From NCBI GenBank assembly GCA_025060595.1, contig JANXBX010000003.1:138746-202745 (forward strand): DNA of 64,000 bases, given 5' to 3'. Below the pieces are notes generated by a model, which saw nothing but the letters and a program-made list of their open reading frames with translations, did no database searches and was not told the origin of the DNA. The stretch's first letter is position 1, and each line of letters starts with the position of its first letter. A program made the position numbers and the translations under genes. Origin of the DNA: Synergistota bacterium. GTDB lineage: Bacteria; Synergistota; GBS-1. Below, piece after piece: positions 19,447 to 29,072 of this stretch.

Positions 19447-20568
19447 GGTACCACCTTCTTACCACCTAATGCAATCCAGCGAAGATAGGCATCTATAAAG
19501 GGATCTATGTCTCCATCTATAACCTTCAAAGCGTTAGTAACTTCAAAACCTGTTCTATGGTCCTTAACCAAAGTATAAGGATGAAAAACATAGGATCTTA
19601 TCTGACTTCCCCAAGCTATTTCCCTCTTTTCCCCTTTTAACTTCTCTAACTCTTCCATCTTCTTCCTTCTCTCAAGTTCATATAGTTTACTTTTCAAAAT
19701 CCTTAACGCAGTCATTCTATTCTGATATTGAGACCTTTCGTTTTGACAAGAAACAACAATACCTGTAGGAATATGAACTATCCTAACAGCGCTATCAGTG
19801 GTATTTACATACTGACCTCCCCTACCACTCGCTCTAAAGGTATCTATCTTAAGATCTTCTTCCTTTATCTCTACCTCTACATCCTCGGATATCTCAGGTA
19901 TAACCTCAACAGAGGCAAAAGAAGTATGCCTCCTTTTAGAGGCATCAAAGGGAGAGATTCTAACAAGCCTGTGAACCCCATTCTCTCCCTTTAATAAACC
20001 ATAGGCATACTCCCCCTCAATTAATATAGTAGCGCTTTTTATACCCGCATCTTCAGCCTCCTGATATTCAAGAACCTTCACTCCAAAACCTTTGTCTTCA
20101 GCCCACCTCATATACATTCTAAGAAGCATATAAGCCCAGTCTTGAGATTCCGTACCACCTGCTCCAGGATGAATAGAAAGTATAGCATTCGAATTATCGA
20201 ATTCGTCGGAAAGAAACACCTTTCTTTCCCAATCAAGAATATCATTCTCCAAATTACCAAGTTCCTTAATAAGCTCCTCTCCTAAAGCATCATCATACTC
20301 TTCTCTTAAAAGATCAAAAAAAGCTTTTATATCCTCTATCCTTTTTTCCGTATGCGTAACAGCAAAAAGGGTCTTCTCGATTTCCTTTAACTTCTTCGCC
20401 GCTTTTTGAGTTTCCTCTGCATCCCTCCATGCATCAGGAGAGGCAATCTTTTCCTCAAGAGCGCTTTTTTCAGAAACTAAGCTTGAAACGTCAAAAACAG
20501 CTCCGGATGCGCCCCCAGCGTCCCAAAAGCTCCTCAAAGCGTATAAGCATCTCATCTATCTTCATCAT
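19443..20568 (-). CDS. prfB: Peptide chain release factor 2, made by programmed +1 frameshift
   Basis: RF2 recognises UGA and UAA. The catalytic GGQ (RASGRGGQYVNTTDSAVR) and the RF2-type SPF recognition motif (RISPFDASKRRHTSF) are present. The gene starts at the ATG at 20568 (or 20565) behind AAGGAGG. Its first 25 codons (MMKIDEMLIRFEELLGRWGR and five more) end at an in-frame UGA at 20493-20491. A +1 shift at UUU-UGA-C continues into FDVSSLVSEKSALEEK. The long downstream frame alone (from 20555) would give a wrong N-terminus. This is the classical RF2 autoregulatory frameshift. Confidence 0.95.
20489..20506 (-). other. RF2 programmed frameshift site
   Basis: The minus-strand sequence CGGAGCTGTTTTTGACG has a GGAG element four bases before the slippery UUU, then UGA (20491-20493) and C. 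The UGA is codon 26 counted from the first ATG, as in E. coli. The P-site tRNA-Phe can re-pair perfectly on UUU after a +1 slip. Low RF2 slows UGA reading and favours the shift. Confidence 0.9.
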
Positions 20569-20583
20569 GATACTAAAACCTCC

Positions 20584-21228
20584 TTATCCTTTTCTATATT
20601 GCATAACTATCAATTTGGTTTCCTTAGGAAGAGTATAAGGATCTACCTCGATCCAACTTCTGTCAAGAACCTCAACATTCTTCAATCCTGATAAAAATGG
20701 CTCAACTCCACTTATAGGAAAGCCTAAAACAGGCGTTTTAAAATGCATAGGTATAGCAATCTTAGGATTAAGCTCCGCTAAGATCTTTCGAGCATCTCCC
20801 CCATCTATGGTGTAAAAACCACCAACAGGAATAAACAAAACATCAACTCTGCCAAAGTTAGAAAGCTGAGCTGGCGTAGGGACATGTCCCAGATCACCAA
20901 GATGAACGAGCCTTAAACCATCAGCATCTATTATAAAAGCGATATTTTTGCCCCTTTCCCTACCGGCAGACCTATCATGGAAGAGCTCAACGCCTGATAT
21001 GCTAACACCCTTGATAGTCCTAAGTTCGGGCGTCATAACCACATAAGGATTACCTTTCACACCCTCAACGTAATTATGGTCAAAGTGATCATGACTAACT
21101 AAAACTATGTCAGCCTCATCACGTATAGGTGGATAACCTAAGGCTGGATCATAGGGATCGGTGATTATTTTAACCCCGTTTCTAGTTTCTATTAGAAAGC
21201 AAGCATGCCCCAGCCATTCTATCCTCAA
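20584..21228 (-). CDS. Metal-dependent hydrolase of the UPF0173/YtkL type
   Basis: A 214-aa metallo-beta-lactamase-fold protein. Metal ligands are visible in SHDHFDH (about 45-51), VHLGDLGH and the late IPMHFKTP. N-terminal IEWLGHACFLIET is the usual opening of this family, whose substrates are unknown. It sits between herA and prfB on the same strand, 16 bases after each neighbour, probably as part of the repair operon transcript. Confidence 0.85.
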   Translation of the reverse strand: MRIEWLGHACFLIETRNGVKIITDPYDPALGYPPIRDEADIVLVSHDHFDHNYVEGVKGNPYVVMTPELRTIKGVSISGVELFHDRSAGRERGKNIAFIIDADGLRLVHLGDLGHVPTPAQLSNFGRVDVLFIPVGGFYTIDGGDARKILAELNPKIAIPMHFKTPVLGFPISGVEPFLSGLKNVEVLDRSWIEVDPYTLPKETKLIVMQYRKG

Positions 21229-21244
21229 ATTTTAAACACCTCAC

Positions 21245-23128
21245 TTAAGAGAAATCCCTTAAACTTTCCTTTCCCTCTACTTCCTCACACAAGGGAGAAT
21301 GAGCGTCCTCTTTCGTCGCCCAAGGAGTTAAAGGAAACCTTATGGTCATAGGAACTCTTAAAAAGGGTTGATCTACTATAAGCTCTCCCTGAAGCAAAGT
21401 TGAAGCCCTTTCTCTCTGAGCACCAAAGAGATGGGCATATTCATCTTTCTTAAGTTCCGCTACCTTTTGATGCCCAACAACAACAGTTGAAGCCTGAGTT
21501 ATCACTCTGTAGTCGACCTCCGATGCAGTTTGCTCAGCTCCTATCATTATTATTCTGAAAGACCTTCCCCTTTCAGCTATGTCCCTAAATATAGCTCCTA
21601 ATGGCCCTCCGCCAGTCCTCGGCGCATACTTATTGAGTTCATCAAGAAAGATAAATACAGGTTCCGGCCTTCCCGCTGTCTCTTTAAGGTGAAGAACTTC
21701 CTTCAATATGGCACCTACAACAAAAACCTGCGCTCTATATCTGAGCTTGGCTATATCTATAACGGTAACCTTACCATTAATATCCCAATCTACCCTATAA
21801 GAGGGGGGTTCGTATTTATCAACCATACCGATGAAATCCAACCCCTCAACTGGCTTCCAAACTCTATCAAGGTCAAGCTTAAATGCTGCTTTTAACCTTC
21901 TTGCCATTGCCTTTATCGTCTTCTCTTCGAGCTCTTCCTCAGCTAAAAGCCTATTCCTAACATCCTCTGATTTCAAAAATTCTATTAAAGATCTAAAATC
22001 AGGAGGAAGGCCCTCTTCCGTTAAAACCTCGTTAGGATCCCTACCACAAACCTTAAGGTAAAGCCTGACCCTTTCTTCTTCATTAAGCGATTCTAAATCC
22101 AAACGATATCTCTTCCTTATCTCAGGCTCGTTTAGCTCCTTTTCAACTCTATTTACAAATTTCCTATAGTTATCTTCAAGTATATCAGATAAAGCTGAAA
22201 CGGCAAGCTGTAAGTTTACATTCTTAGACAGCTCCTCCGGATCAAACATAAGCTCAAGTAAACTCAATTTTATTATATCAATTATATCCCACCCAAATAC
22301 TTTAACCCCATATGTTCTATGAGCCACATCAGGCTCCGCATCCTTTCTACGCTTGGACGGAGCATAATAGCTCACGTTGCTAAAAGGCTTAGGAGTAAGC
22401 TCCATCTTACGGAACATCTCCTCCCATTCTTTCTTCCGCGAACTATTACACCACTCCGTATTCCACTCGTCTAAAAATAGAAGTCCTTCTCCTTTAACAT
22501 TAAAAACAATAGCTCTAGAGTTAGCAAGCTCCCTTAAGGAAGCATCCTCCTTAGCAAGCTTCTTTCCTGTCTCCAAAAGAGAGTAAAGCAAAAACGTAGC
22601 GTAAGAGGTCTTAGCGGCAACTCCCGATACCCCTGATACGTTTATATGAGCACCGTTATCCCCAAGTATGTAAGCTAAATCCAGGTAGGCTACCCCTCCG
22701 TTAAGCAATATTCCAACGGGAAGAGCTCTTTTTCTTCTTTTAAGGGAAACAAAATCATAAACCTCATCAGACTCTCCCTCTTCGACGAGAAAGGCAGGAG
22801 CACCAGGAGGGGGAGGAACAGAGACGAAGGGCTCTATCCGTGTTACCACAACTCGAGCAAGGTAAACAGGCAAGATAAAGCTTCTTTTAGAAGTGACCAA
22901 TGCTTCTTCAAAACCTCTCATTCCGTCGCTATCCCATCTCGTTTCTATTTCAACTATAACCCCATAAGTGGTCACTCTCTTAAAATTGCCGTAGTTAAAA
23001 TTAACTTTAACCATATCATCCACTTGAAGCATTCTAAGGGGTTCGCCGTTCTCCTCATCAATTTCTATTCTTAACCAGAACTCATACGGGGTTATAGTTT
23101 TAAGACCGCTTACGCTACCCACCCTCAA
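21245..23128 (-). CDS. herA: HerA-like bipolar DNA translocase/helicase
   Basis: A 627-aa HerA/FtsK-superfamily ATPase. The N-terminal HAS-barrel-like region (WLRIEIDEENGEPLRMLQVDDMV) leads to a Walker A-like GVSGVAAKTS (about 168-177). The Walker B FIFLDELNKYAPR and the arginine-rich DIAERGRSFRIIMIGAEQTASEVD follow near 500-550. The C-terminus is RFPLTPWA. It overlaps nurA by four bases. In archaea HerA forms a complex with NurA that resects DNA ends with Mre11-Rad50. The same gene set is present here. Confidence 0.85.
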   Translation of the reverse strand: MRVGSVSGLKTITPYEFWLRIEIDEENGEPLRMLQVDDMVKVNFNYGNFKRVTTYGVIVEIETRWDSDGMRGFEEALVTSKRSFILPVYLARVVVTRIEPFVSVPPPPGAPAFLVEEGESDEVYDFVSLKRRKRALPVGILLNGGVAYLDLAYILGDNGAHINVSGVSGVAAKTSYATFLLYSLLETGKKLAKEDASLRELANSRAIVFNVKGEGLLFLDEWNTEWCNSSRKKEWEEMFRKMELTPKPFSNVSYYAPSKRRKDAEPDVAHRTYGVKVFGWDIIDIIKLSLLELMFDPEELSKNVNLQLAVSALSDILEDNYRKFVNRVEKELNEPEIRKRYRLDLESLNEEERVRLYLKVCGRDPNEVLTEEGLPPDFRSLIEFLKSEDVRNRLLAEEELEEKTIKAMARRLKAAFKLDLDRVWKPVEGLDFIGMVDKYEPPSYRVDWDINGKVTVIDIAKLRYRAQVFVVGAILKEVLHLKETAGRPEPVFIFLDELNKYAPRTGGGPLGAIFRDIAERGRSFRIIMIGAEQTASEVDYRVITQASTVVVGHQKVAELKKDEYAHLFGAQRERASTLLQGELIVDQPFLRVPMTIRFPLTPWATKEDAHSPLCEEVEGKESLRDFS

Positions 23129-24186
23129 GATAATCCCCCCTTCTTCAAAAGAGAACTTAGATAACTATTCCACAAAAAGAAAGATGAAAGATAAGATTCC
23201 AGGGAATAAACTATAGGTAGATTTTCAGGACTCCTCGGAAGGTTACATCCCTTCATAGTCATTGAAGAAATAAATAGGGCTAAGGAATCAAAAGCCTCTG
23301 AAATTTCCCTCTTCAAAATATCTCTTTTATCCCCGCTTTCAAAATCCCTTCTTAAAACAAGAGTTTCCAAACGAACTATCCCTTTTATAGGGTTTTCTCC
23401 GCTTTCAATATCAATAAGCCTCAAATAACACATGACCCTTAGTATATCTTCCGTTTCTCTGAGATAAACAGTATAGAAGGGAGTTCTCTCTCCCTTGCGT
23501 AAGCTTTGCACCAAAGATAGAAAATCCTGAGAAAGATGCTCCTTAATAATTCTTTTAACAAGCCCTACTGGCCCGTATTCTCTCCCTATAAAAGTAGGTG
23601 ACCCTGGATGCATAGTTCCATCTTTAATTATGAAGCCTTCCCTCTTTAAAACCATTTCTCCTAAATAAGCTCTTTCCTCGTTAAGAAGCAGATTATTAAC
23701 GCTCTTTGAAATTCTATCCTCTCCCTCAGAAGCAAGCTCCACAATCTCGAAGGGAAACCTCTCAAGGGTTGGGAAATAAGCTTCGCGTTCAAGAATCCTT
23801 CTTACTAAGCTTCCAGATAATATTAAAAACCTTTTGATTAATGGGTCTTTACAGGTCCTAATGTAATCCTTACCCCATATCACATGACCAATCACTATTT
23901 CCGCAATACACCCCTCTGAACCATCTAAACCATGAAGCCTCCTATGTATTTTTCTAACGCCGTCTATAAAAATAACCTTTTCTAATCTCCTTGGTTTTCT
24001 ACTTTTATCTATCAGCCAAGATTTCCATAACTCTGTGCTTAGAGGAATTTCATGAAACTCTACCTCTTCAGCAAGACGAGATTCCTTCTCCACACGAGTA
24101 TGATAAAAAGGAAAATCCTCAGATTCCTGCCAATGATCAGAGTATACCCCATTGTCTTTCAAAAGCTTCAATATATCTAGGCCCAT
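23125..24186 (-). CDS. nurA: NurA-like 5'-3' nuclease
   Basis: A 353-aa protein placed between rad50 and herA. The NurA domain is recognisable from VIFIDGVRKIHRRL (about 70-83, first metal-binding Asp) and from FIIKDGTMHPG (about 189-199, second Asp). A C-terminal SLESYLSSFFLWNSYLSS helix follows. NurA loads in the HerA ring and degrades the 5' strand during end resection. Sequence identity within this family is low, so context is important. It overlaps rad50 by ten bases. Confidence 0.8.
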   Translation of the reverse strand: MGLDILKLLKDNGVYSDHWQESEDFPFYHTRVEKESRLAEEVEFHEIPLSTELWKSWLIDKSRKPRRLEKVIFIDGVRKIHRRLHGLDGSEGCIAEIVIGHVIWGKDYIRTCKDPLIKRFLILSGSLVRRILEREAYFPTLERFPFEIVELASEGEDRISKSVNNLLLNEERAYLGEMVLKREGFIIKDGTMHPGSPTFIGREYGPVGLVKRIIKEHLSQDFLSLVQSLRKGERTPFYTVYLRETEDILRVMCYLRLIDIESGENPIKGIVRLETLVLRRDFESGDKRDILKREISEAFDSLALFISSMTMKGCNLPRSPENLPIVYSLESYLSSFFLWNSYLSSLLKKGGLS

Positions 24187-26486
24187 CTGGCCTTACCCCC
24201 ATTTACGAGGAGCTTCACCGCAAAATAATCAGCAAAGACCGGATCATGAGTTATAATACCTATAAGTTTTCCACTATTATCAAGCTCAGTAAGCTCATGA
24301 GCAACCATATCTAAATTCTCTCTATCCAACGGGGAAAAGCCCTCATCTATAAAAAAGGCCTCTAATCCACCTGCTAAAACCTCAGCAATACCCAAGGCCA
24401 AAGATAGGGATATCAATACCTTTTCCCCTCCTGAAAGGTCCCTCATGCTTCTTCTTTCCCCACCTATGTCTTCATCAATCACGAAAAGATCTAGCTTTTC
24501 CGTAGCTTCTATAAGATACCTACCCTTAGTTAAGCGCGAGAGATAAGAGTTAGCAATATTTGCCGCCTCCATTAAATAGTGAGAAACCAAGAATTTAGGA
24601 AAGTTACTATCTGATAAGTTCTTCTTAAGTTCGCTAAGCAAACCAACCTCAGCCTGCAAAATCTCAACCTTACTTTTAAGCGAGTTATAATTTTTTATAT
24701 CCTTATCTATAGCTTCTAATCTGCTTCTTTTTCTCCAAAGCTCAGCATTTAAAGAATCCCTCTCAGACCTCTTGGCCCTAATATCATTCTCTCTTAAGGT
24801 TATTTCCCTCTGAATCTCCTCAAGGGTTAAAGATGTATCTATTCGTGATTCCAAAGCTGCAATTTTTTCGCTCAAAATAGAAAGCTCCTTTTCAACTTCT
24901 ACAAGCTCATTTTCCAAATTAACTTTTTCGTCACTTAATCCTTTTAAGGAAGCCTTAAGCGAACTCATCTTTAACTTGATTTCCTCTTTTTTCTTTCGAA
25001 GCTCTTCCATCTTTGCTTTTTTACGGGCTCTCAAGCCTTCCAAATCTTGTTCTCCAAACTGCTTTTTGATATAGTTAAGCATCTCTTCAAGCAAGCTCCC
25101 CTTCTCCTTTAATCTACTTTCAGAAAGAGTTATTTCAGAAATAAGCTCTCTCCTATAGCGTTCCCTCTCCCTAAGTTCTCCCTCAATGCCTGTTAAAGAT
25201 TTTTCTCTCTCCTGACGTCTTTTTGAAGCATCCTCATAGAGCTTCCTAAGATGTTTTAAGGTCTCGATTTCGATATTCTCCTCCTGCACTAGCGAGGTTA
25301 TGACAGAACCACACACTGGACACAGATCCCCCACTTTCAAACCCCTTTTAACTTCGTTAGTAAAATATTTCTCGCGAGCCCTCTCATAACTCTCCTTAAG
25401 CTTCTCTTCCTCCTCTCTCAAATATTCACAGTTCTGTTTCTCTTCCTTAAGCTTTTTAAGAAGTACATCTATTTCTTCTTCTATCCTCTTAACTTTGTAT
25501 ACTTTGCTTTTGAACTCATTTTCTAAAGAAGAAAACTCCGTTTTTAAGGGAAGAATTTTATCCCAAACAGACTCAAGAGTTTCAAATAGGCTTCGCTCCT
25601 TTTCATAATCATCCTCTACGCTTTCCAATAGCGAAATGAGTCTCTTTTCAATATCTGAACCCTCTGATATTTTATTCTCTATCTCCGAAAGCCTTAGCAA
25701 AGCTCTATCTTTCCTCCTCCTTAGGCTCTCCATTAGCTCTTTATCCCTCGCTAACTCTTTAAGAGCGCTTTCCTTGCCTCTAAGCTCATTAAGCGCTTTT
25801 TCCAAAGCCTCTATTTCTCTAGCTATCTTAGATATCTCAAACTCAAGCTCATCTATCTGAGGCAATATCCTCTCTTTCTCTTTCTTAAGCTCCTCCAAGT
25901 TAATTGCGCTAATTTGAGCAGTATAAACTCTAAGCTCCCCCTCCTTTCCCTTCAGGTCAGATTCAGCATACTCAGCGATACGAGAAAGTTTATTACCGCT
26001 TAAAAGCTCTTTTAAAACCTTCATTCTATCTGTACCTGTGAGCTCCAAAAACCTGGTTATCTCACCCTGCGGAAGCAAAACCGTAGTCTTAAAAGTTTCG
26101 CTAGTTAAACCTATGAGCCTCTCTATTCTCTTTGAAGCCTCTATAGAGGAAGCTATCCTTTCCATGGTATCCAAACACTCTAAATAAACAGACCCCTTCC
26201 TTGTGGACTCAATCACTTCTCTCTTTATCCTCCAGCGCTTACCATGATGAGAAAATTCAAGCTCTACTAAAGCTTTACCATCGTTAGACTCCCTATTAAC
26301 CACTCCCTCATATCCAGTTCCATGCCTTAAAGTTCTGCCAAACAAGGCAAAGTATATCGCTTCAAGGATACTACTCTTGCCAGCTCCATTAGGTCCCTGA
26401 ATAACAAAAACCTCTTTCCCTACGAATGATATATCAACATCTCGAAGCCCCATAAAGTTCCTCACCACAAGCCTAAGAGGCTTCAT
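24177..26486 (-). CDS. sbcC: SbcC/Rad50-type DNA repair ATPase
   Basis: A 769-aa SMC-like protein. Walker A GPNGAGKSS (31-39) and the Q-loop region LLPQGEITRFLEL lie in the N-terminal head. Long coiled coils flank a zinc-hook CPVC (389-392). The C-terminal head has the signature DLSGGEKVLISLSLALG and Walker B AFFIDEGFSPLD. With Mre11 it tethers and processes DNA ends. It is shorter than E. coli SbcC (1048 aa) and closer in size to archaeal Rad50. It overlaps mre11 by 14 bases. Confidence 0.94.
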   Translation of the reverse strand: MKPLRLVVRNFMGLRDVDISFVGKEVFVIQGPNGAGKSSILEAIYFALFGRTLRHGTGYEGVVNRESNDGKALVELEFSHHGKRWRIKREVIESTRKGSVYLECLDTMERIASSIEASKRIERLIGLTSETFKTTVLLPQGEITRFLELTGTDRMKVLKELLSGNKLSRIAEYAESDLKGKEGELRVYTAQISAINLEELKKEKERILPQIDELEFEISKIAREIEALEKALNELRGKESALKELARDKELMESLRRRKDRALLRLSEIENKISEGSDIEKRLISLLESVEDDYEKERSLFETLESVWDKILPLKTEFSSLENEFKSKVYKVKRIEEEIDVLLKKLKEEKQNCEYLREEEEKLKESYERAREKYFTNEVKRGLKVGDLCPVCGSVITSLVQEENIEIETLKHLRKLYEDASKRRQEREKSLTGIEGELRERERYRRELISEITLSESRLKEKGSLLEEMLNYIKKQFGEQDLEGLRARKKAKMEELRKKKEEIKLKMSSLKASLKGLSDEKVNLENELVEVEKELSILSEKIAALESRIDTSLTLEEIQREITLRENDIRAKRSERDSLNAELWRKRSRLEAIDKDIKNYNSLKSKVEILQAEVGLLSELKKNLSDSNFPKFLVSHYLMEAANIANSYLSRLTKGRYLIEATEKLDLFVIDEDIGGERRSMRDLSGGEKVLISLSLALGIAEVLAGGLEAFFIDEGFSPLDRENLDMVAHELTELDNSGKLIGIITHDPVFADYFAVKLLVNGGKARWA

Positions 26487-27636
26487 CCTCTTCTTCCACC
26501 TTCCTAAAATAATACCTAAATCTCTCTAGAAGCGAGCGATCCTCAACTCCCTTCAGTTTAAGATACTCTCTGAACATCTCAACAAGGTCTCCACTCTTGG
26601 AAATCCTGACACTCCTTTGATCTTCTCTATCGCCTCTATCCAACTTTACCTTTACTATTCTCTCGTCCATGGAAAAAACTCTATTAATATAAAAGGAAGA
26701 TGAGAAGAAAGGCCCCTTTGACATATCTAACTCAACTCTAATATAAGCATCCTCCTTTAAGGATTCCAACATATCTTTAAGGACATCCAAATCCGAAGCT
26801 AAAACCTTGAGGGTCTTTAGCTCCTTAGAGGTAATCTTTATAGGCTCGACTTTCACCTCACTCCCTTCCTCAATCTCAACCCATAAGGCACCAACTAAGT
26901 TGCCTTCCTCCTTAAACCCTATTCTAATCAACCCCCCACAGTAGTAGGAGGGAACAGATGTTCCTGGAACCTTCATTTGAGAGTGAACATGTCCTAAGGC
27001 AACATAATCGAAAACTTCGCTACTTAAAAAATCCTTTGGTACAAAAAGCTCAGATAAAATGGTAATTTCATTTTGATAGGGAAGCCCCTCGACAGATAGG
27101 TGTCCAACGAGAATATTCCATCTATCAAGTTTAGCAAACTTCTTAAGCTCATTTTTGTAGTCAGAAAGTAGCTTCCTTGCTTGATCTTGAAGCTCAGATG
27201 CTCGATATTTCTTCAGCAAATTTCGTAATGGAAAATAAGGAAAGTAAAAGATTCTCAATCCATCTATTTCCTCAAACGGGCTCTCACAAAGAGATGATAA
27301 TATATGTATACCCATACGGGAGGAAAAAGGATGATAAGTAGCAAGGCCTCGCCAATCATGATTACCCAACACAATGACAACAGGGGCTATTTTAGAAAAA
27401 TCTATTATCAAGGATAAAACCTCTTTCGCCTCAATTTCAGATGGAGCAACGTAATGATCAAAGATATCACCGCAGATTAGGATACAATCAGGCTTATTCT
27501 TATAGCTATAATCATATATCTCTTCCAGTGCCCTCCTTATCTCTGGATTTCTATCCACAGCGCGAGGAGAATCCTTCCAAGACACACGTCCCCAATGCCA
27601 ATCAGCTGTCTGAAGCAATCTAATAGATCGTCGCAT
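26473..27636 (-). CDS. sbcD: SbcD/Mre11-type nuclease
   Basis: A 387-aa calcineurin-like phosphoesterase that forms the nuclease of the Mre11-Rad50 complex. The metal-binding motifs are DWHWG (12-16), CGDIFDH, VLGNHDW and ALGHVH. A C-terminal Rad50-binding helical tail (VEMFREYLKLKGVEDRSLLERF) is visible. It is the first gene of a mre11-rad50-nurA-herA series and has a probable promoter 20-50 bases upstream. Confidence 0.94.
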   Translation of the reverse strand: MRRSIRLLQTADWHWGRVSWKDSPRAVDRNPEIRRALEEIYDYSYKNKPDCILICGDIFDHYVAPSEIEAKEVLSLIIDFSKIAPVVIVLGNHDWRGLATYHPFSSRMGIHILSSLCESPFEEIDGLRIFYFPYFPLRNLLKKYRASELQDQARKLLSDYKNELKKFAKLDRWNILVGHLSVEGLPYQNEITILSELFVPKDFLSSEVFDYVALGHVHSQMKVPGTSVPSYYCGGLIRIGFKEEGNLVGALWVEIEEGSEVKVEPIKITSKELKTLKVLASDLDVLKDMLESLKEDAYIRVELDMSKGPFFSSSFYINRVFSMDERIVKVKLDRGDREDQRSVRISKSGDLVEMFREYLKLKGVEDRSLLERFRYYFRKVEEEDEAS

Positions 27637-27656
27637 TCTAGATCACCTCAAGGGCA

Positions 27657-27684
27657 ATTATATCATAATATATAATTAAACTAA
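27657..27684 (-). promoter_or_regulatory. Probable promoter of the mre11-rad50-nurA-herA operon
   Basis: On the minus strand TATAAT (27657-27662) carries an extended TG motif (TGATATAAT). A weak -35, TTAGTT, lies 16 bases upstream (27679-27684). The interval between the rng stop and the mre11 ATG is otherwise only 44 bases and AT-rich. Confidence 0.4.
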
Positions 27685-29072
27685 CTTTTCGCCCTAAGCC
27701 TGAAAGTATCAAAGGAAATATTGGGATCTTCAACAATTTCTATAGTCCTGCTATAATCTTTTTCCCACTCCTCCTTCACTTTATTCAAAGATCCCTTCAA
27801 AGCAGGGTTCACCACTATCTCTATGATTTGAGTATTATTAGAAGATAAGAACTTTTTCAAACGCCTTTTAATATCCATGATAAGAGTATCTTCGCTTAAA
27901 ACCCAGCCTCTTCCATCACAATAAGGACAAGTCATACCAAGACGTTCTATCAGATCTGGTCCTTCACGCTCTCTCGTAAGCTCAAGAAGGCCTAATGGGC
28001 TAAAAGAGCATATCTCTACTTCCCTCTTATCCTTTTTAAGCTCTAAAGCCAATTCTTTTATTAGCGTCTCTTTATTCTTGTCATTTTTCATATCTATAAA
28101 ATCTATAATAACTATGCCCCCTATACCTCTTAACCTAAGCTGACGAGCTATCTCCTTCGCCGCTTCTATATTAGTCGTCAAAGCCGTTTTTTCAAAGCTT
28201 TCTCCCCCAACGAAGCTTGAGGTATTTACATCTATAACCGTCAAGGCTTCAGCCCTATCTATTACCACCTCACCACCACATTTCAATGGAACCTTCCTCA
28301 GAAGAAGCTTATTAAGCTCATCTTCCACCCCATAAGCCTCAAATAGAGAGAGAAAAGGATTGTCATGATAGACAAAGTTAACATCAGCCTCTCCCCTATT
28401 CCACCCATCTATTATCTTCTTGACTTCTGACAAGGCTTCAATATTATCAGAACATATTTCCTTAACTTCAGGAGAATACCAATCCCTTAAAACCTTCTTA
28501 ATAAGAGGAGGCTCAGAGTAAAGAAGGGAAGGAGCTGGTAAAGAATAAAATTTTTCCATTATTTCAGACCATAATGAGAGAAGCTCAGAAAGCTCATTTA
28601 ATATAACATCATCGCTTTCCCCCCAACTTACAGTTCGAGCTACAGCACCGAAACCAGGCGGTAGGGATCTTTCAAGGAGCTCTTTAAGCCTTTTCCTTTC
28701 CGACGGTTTATTTATTCTCCGTGAAACCCCTATCCTATCGGAACCTGGAAGAAGAAGTATATAGTGGCCAGGAAGGGAAACCCTCGAGGTAAGTCTCGGT
28801 CCCTTAAGTTCCTTTCCCTCCCTTGCAACTTGGATGATTATTTCCTCTCCCGCTCTAATACTTCTGTCTAAGTCCTTGAATGGAAGAAAACCGTTTTTTC
28901 CTATGCCTATGTTTATAAAAGCAGCTCCCATGCCAGGCAGAACCCTTTCGACCCTTCCTTTATATATATTTCCAACTATGTCCTTGATCCATGGCCTTTC
29001 TATAAAGAATTCAACCAGAGCCCCATCCTCAAGCAAAGCTATACGTGTCTCCTCATCCACACTTATTAACAT
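27681..29072 (-). CDS. rng: Ribonuclease G/E family endoribonuclease
   Basis: About 463 aa, of RNase G size, without an RNase E C-terminal scaffold. An S1-like RNA-binding region (NIYKGRVERVLPGMGAAFINIG) is near the N-terminus. The catalytic Asp pair lies in TVIDVNTSSFVGG and GGIVIIDFIDM. The zinc-link CPYCDGRG is at about residue 405. It processes rRNA and mRNA 5' ends. I choose the ATG at 29072 (MLISVDEETRIALLED) because the family begins this way. The in-frame ATG at 29099 would overlap the DUF2344 gene by 47 bases. Confidence 0.92.
   Translation of the reverse strand: MLISVDEETRIALLEDGALVEFFIERPWIKDIVGNIYKGRVERVLPGMGAAFINIGIGKNGFLPFKDLDRSIRAGEEIIIQVAREGKELKGPRLTSRVSLPGHYILLLPGSDRIGVSRRINKPSERKRLKELLERSLPPGFGAVARTVSWGESDDVILNELSELLSLWSEIMEKFYSLPAPSLLYSEPPLIKKVLRDWYSPEVKEICSDNIEALSEVKKIIDGWNRGEADVNFVYHDNPFLSLFEAYGVEDELNKLLLRKVPLKCGGEVVIDRAEALTVIDVNTSSFVGGESFEKTALTTNIEAAKEIARQLRLRGIGGIVIIDFIDMKNDKNKETLIKELALELKKDKREVEICSFSPLGLLELTREREGPDLIERLGMTCPYCDGRGWVLSEDTLIMDIKRRLKKFLSSNNTQIIEIVVNPALKGSLNKVKEEWEKDYSRTIEIVEDPNISFDTFRLRAKS

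Noticed and set aside
20361..20555. Start of prfB at 20555 in the long open frame
   Set aside because: It has no ribosome-binding site and an N-terminus unlike RF2. The ATG at 20568 with AAGGAGG plus the UGA frameshift explains the sequence.
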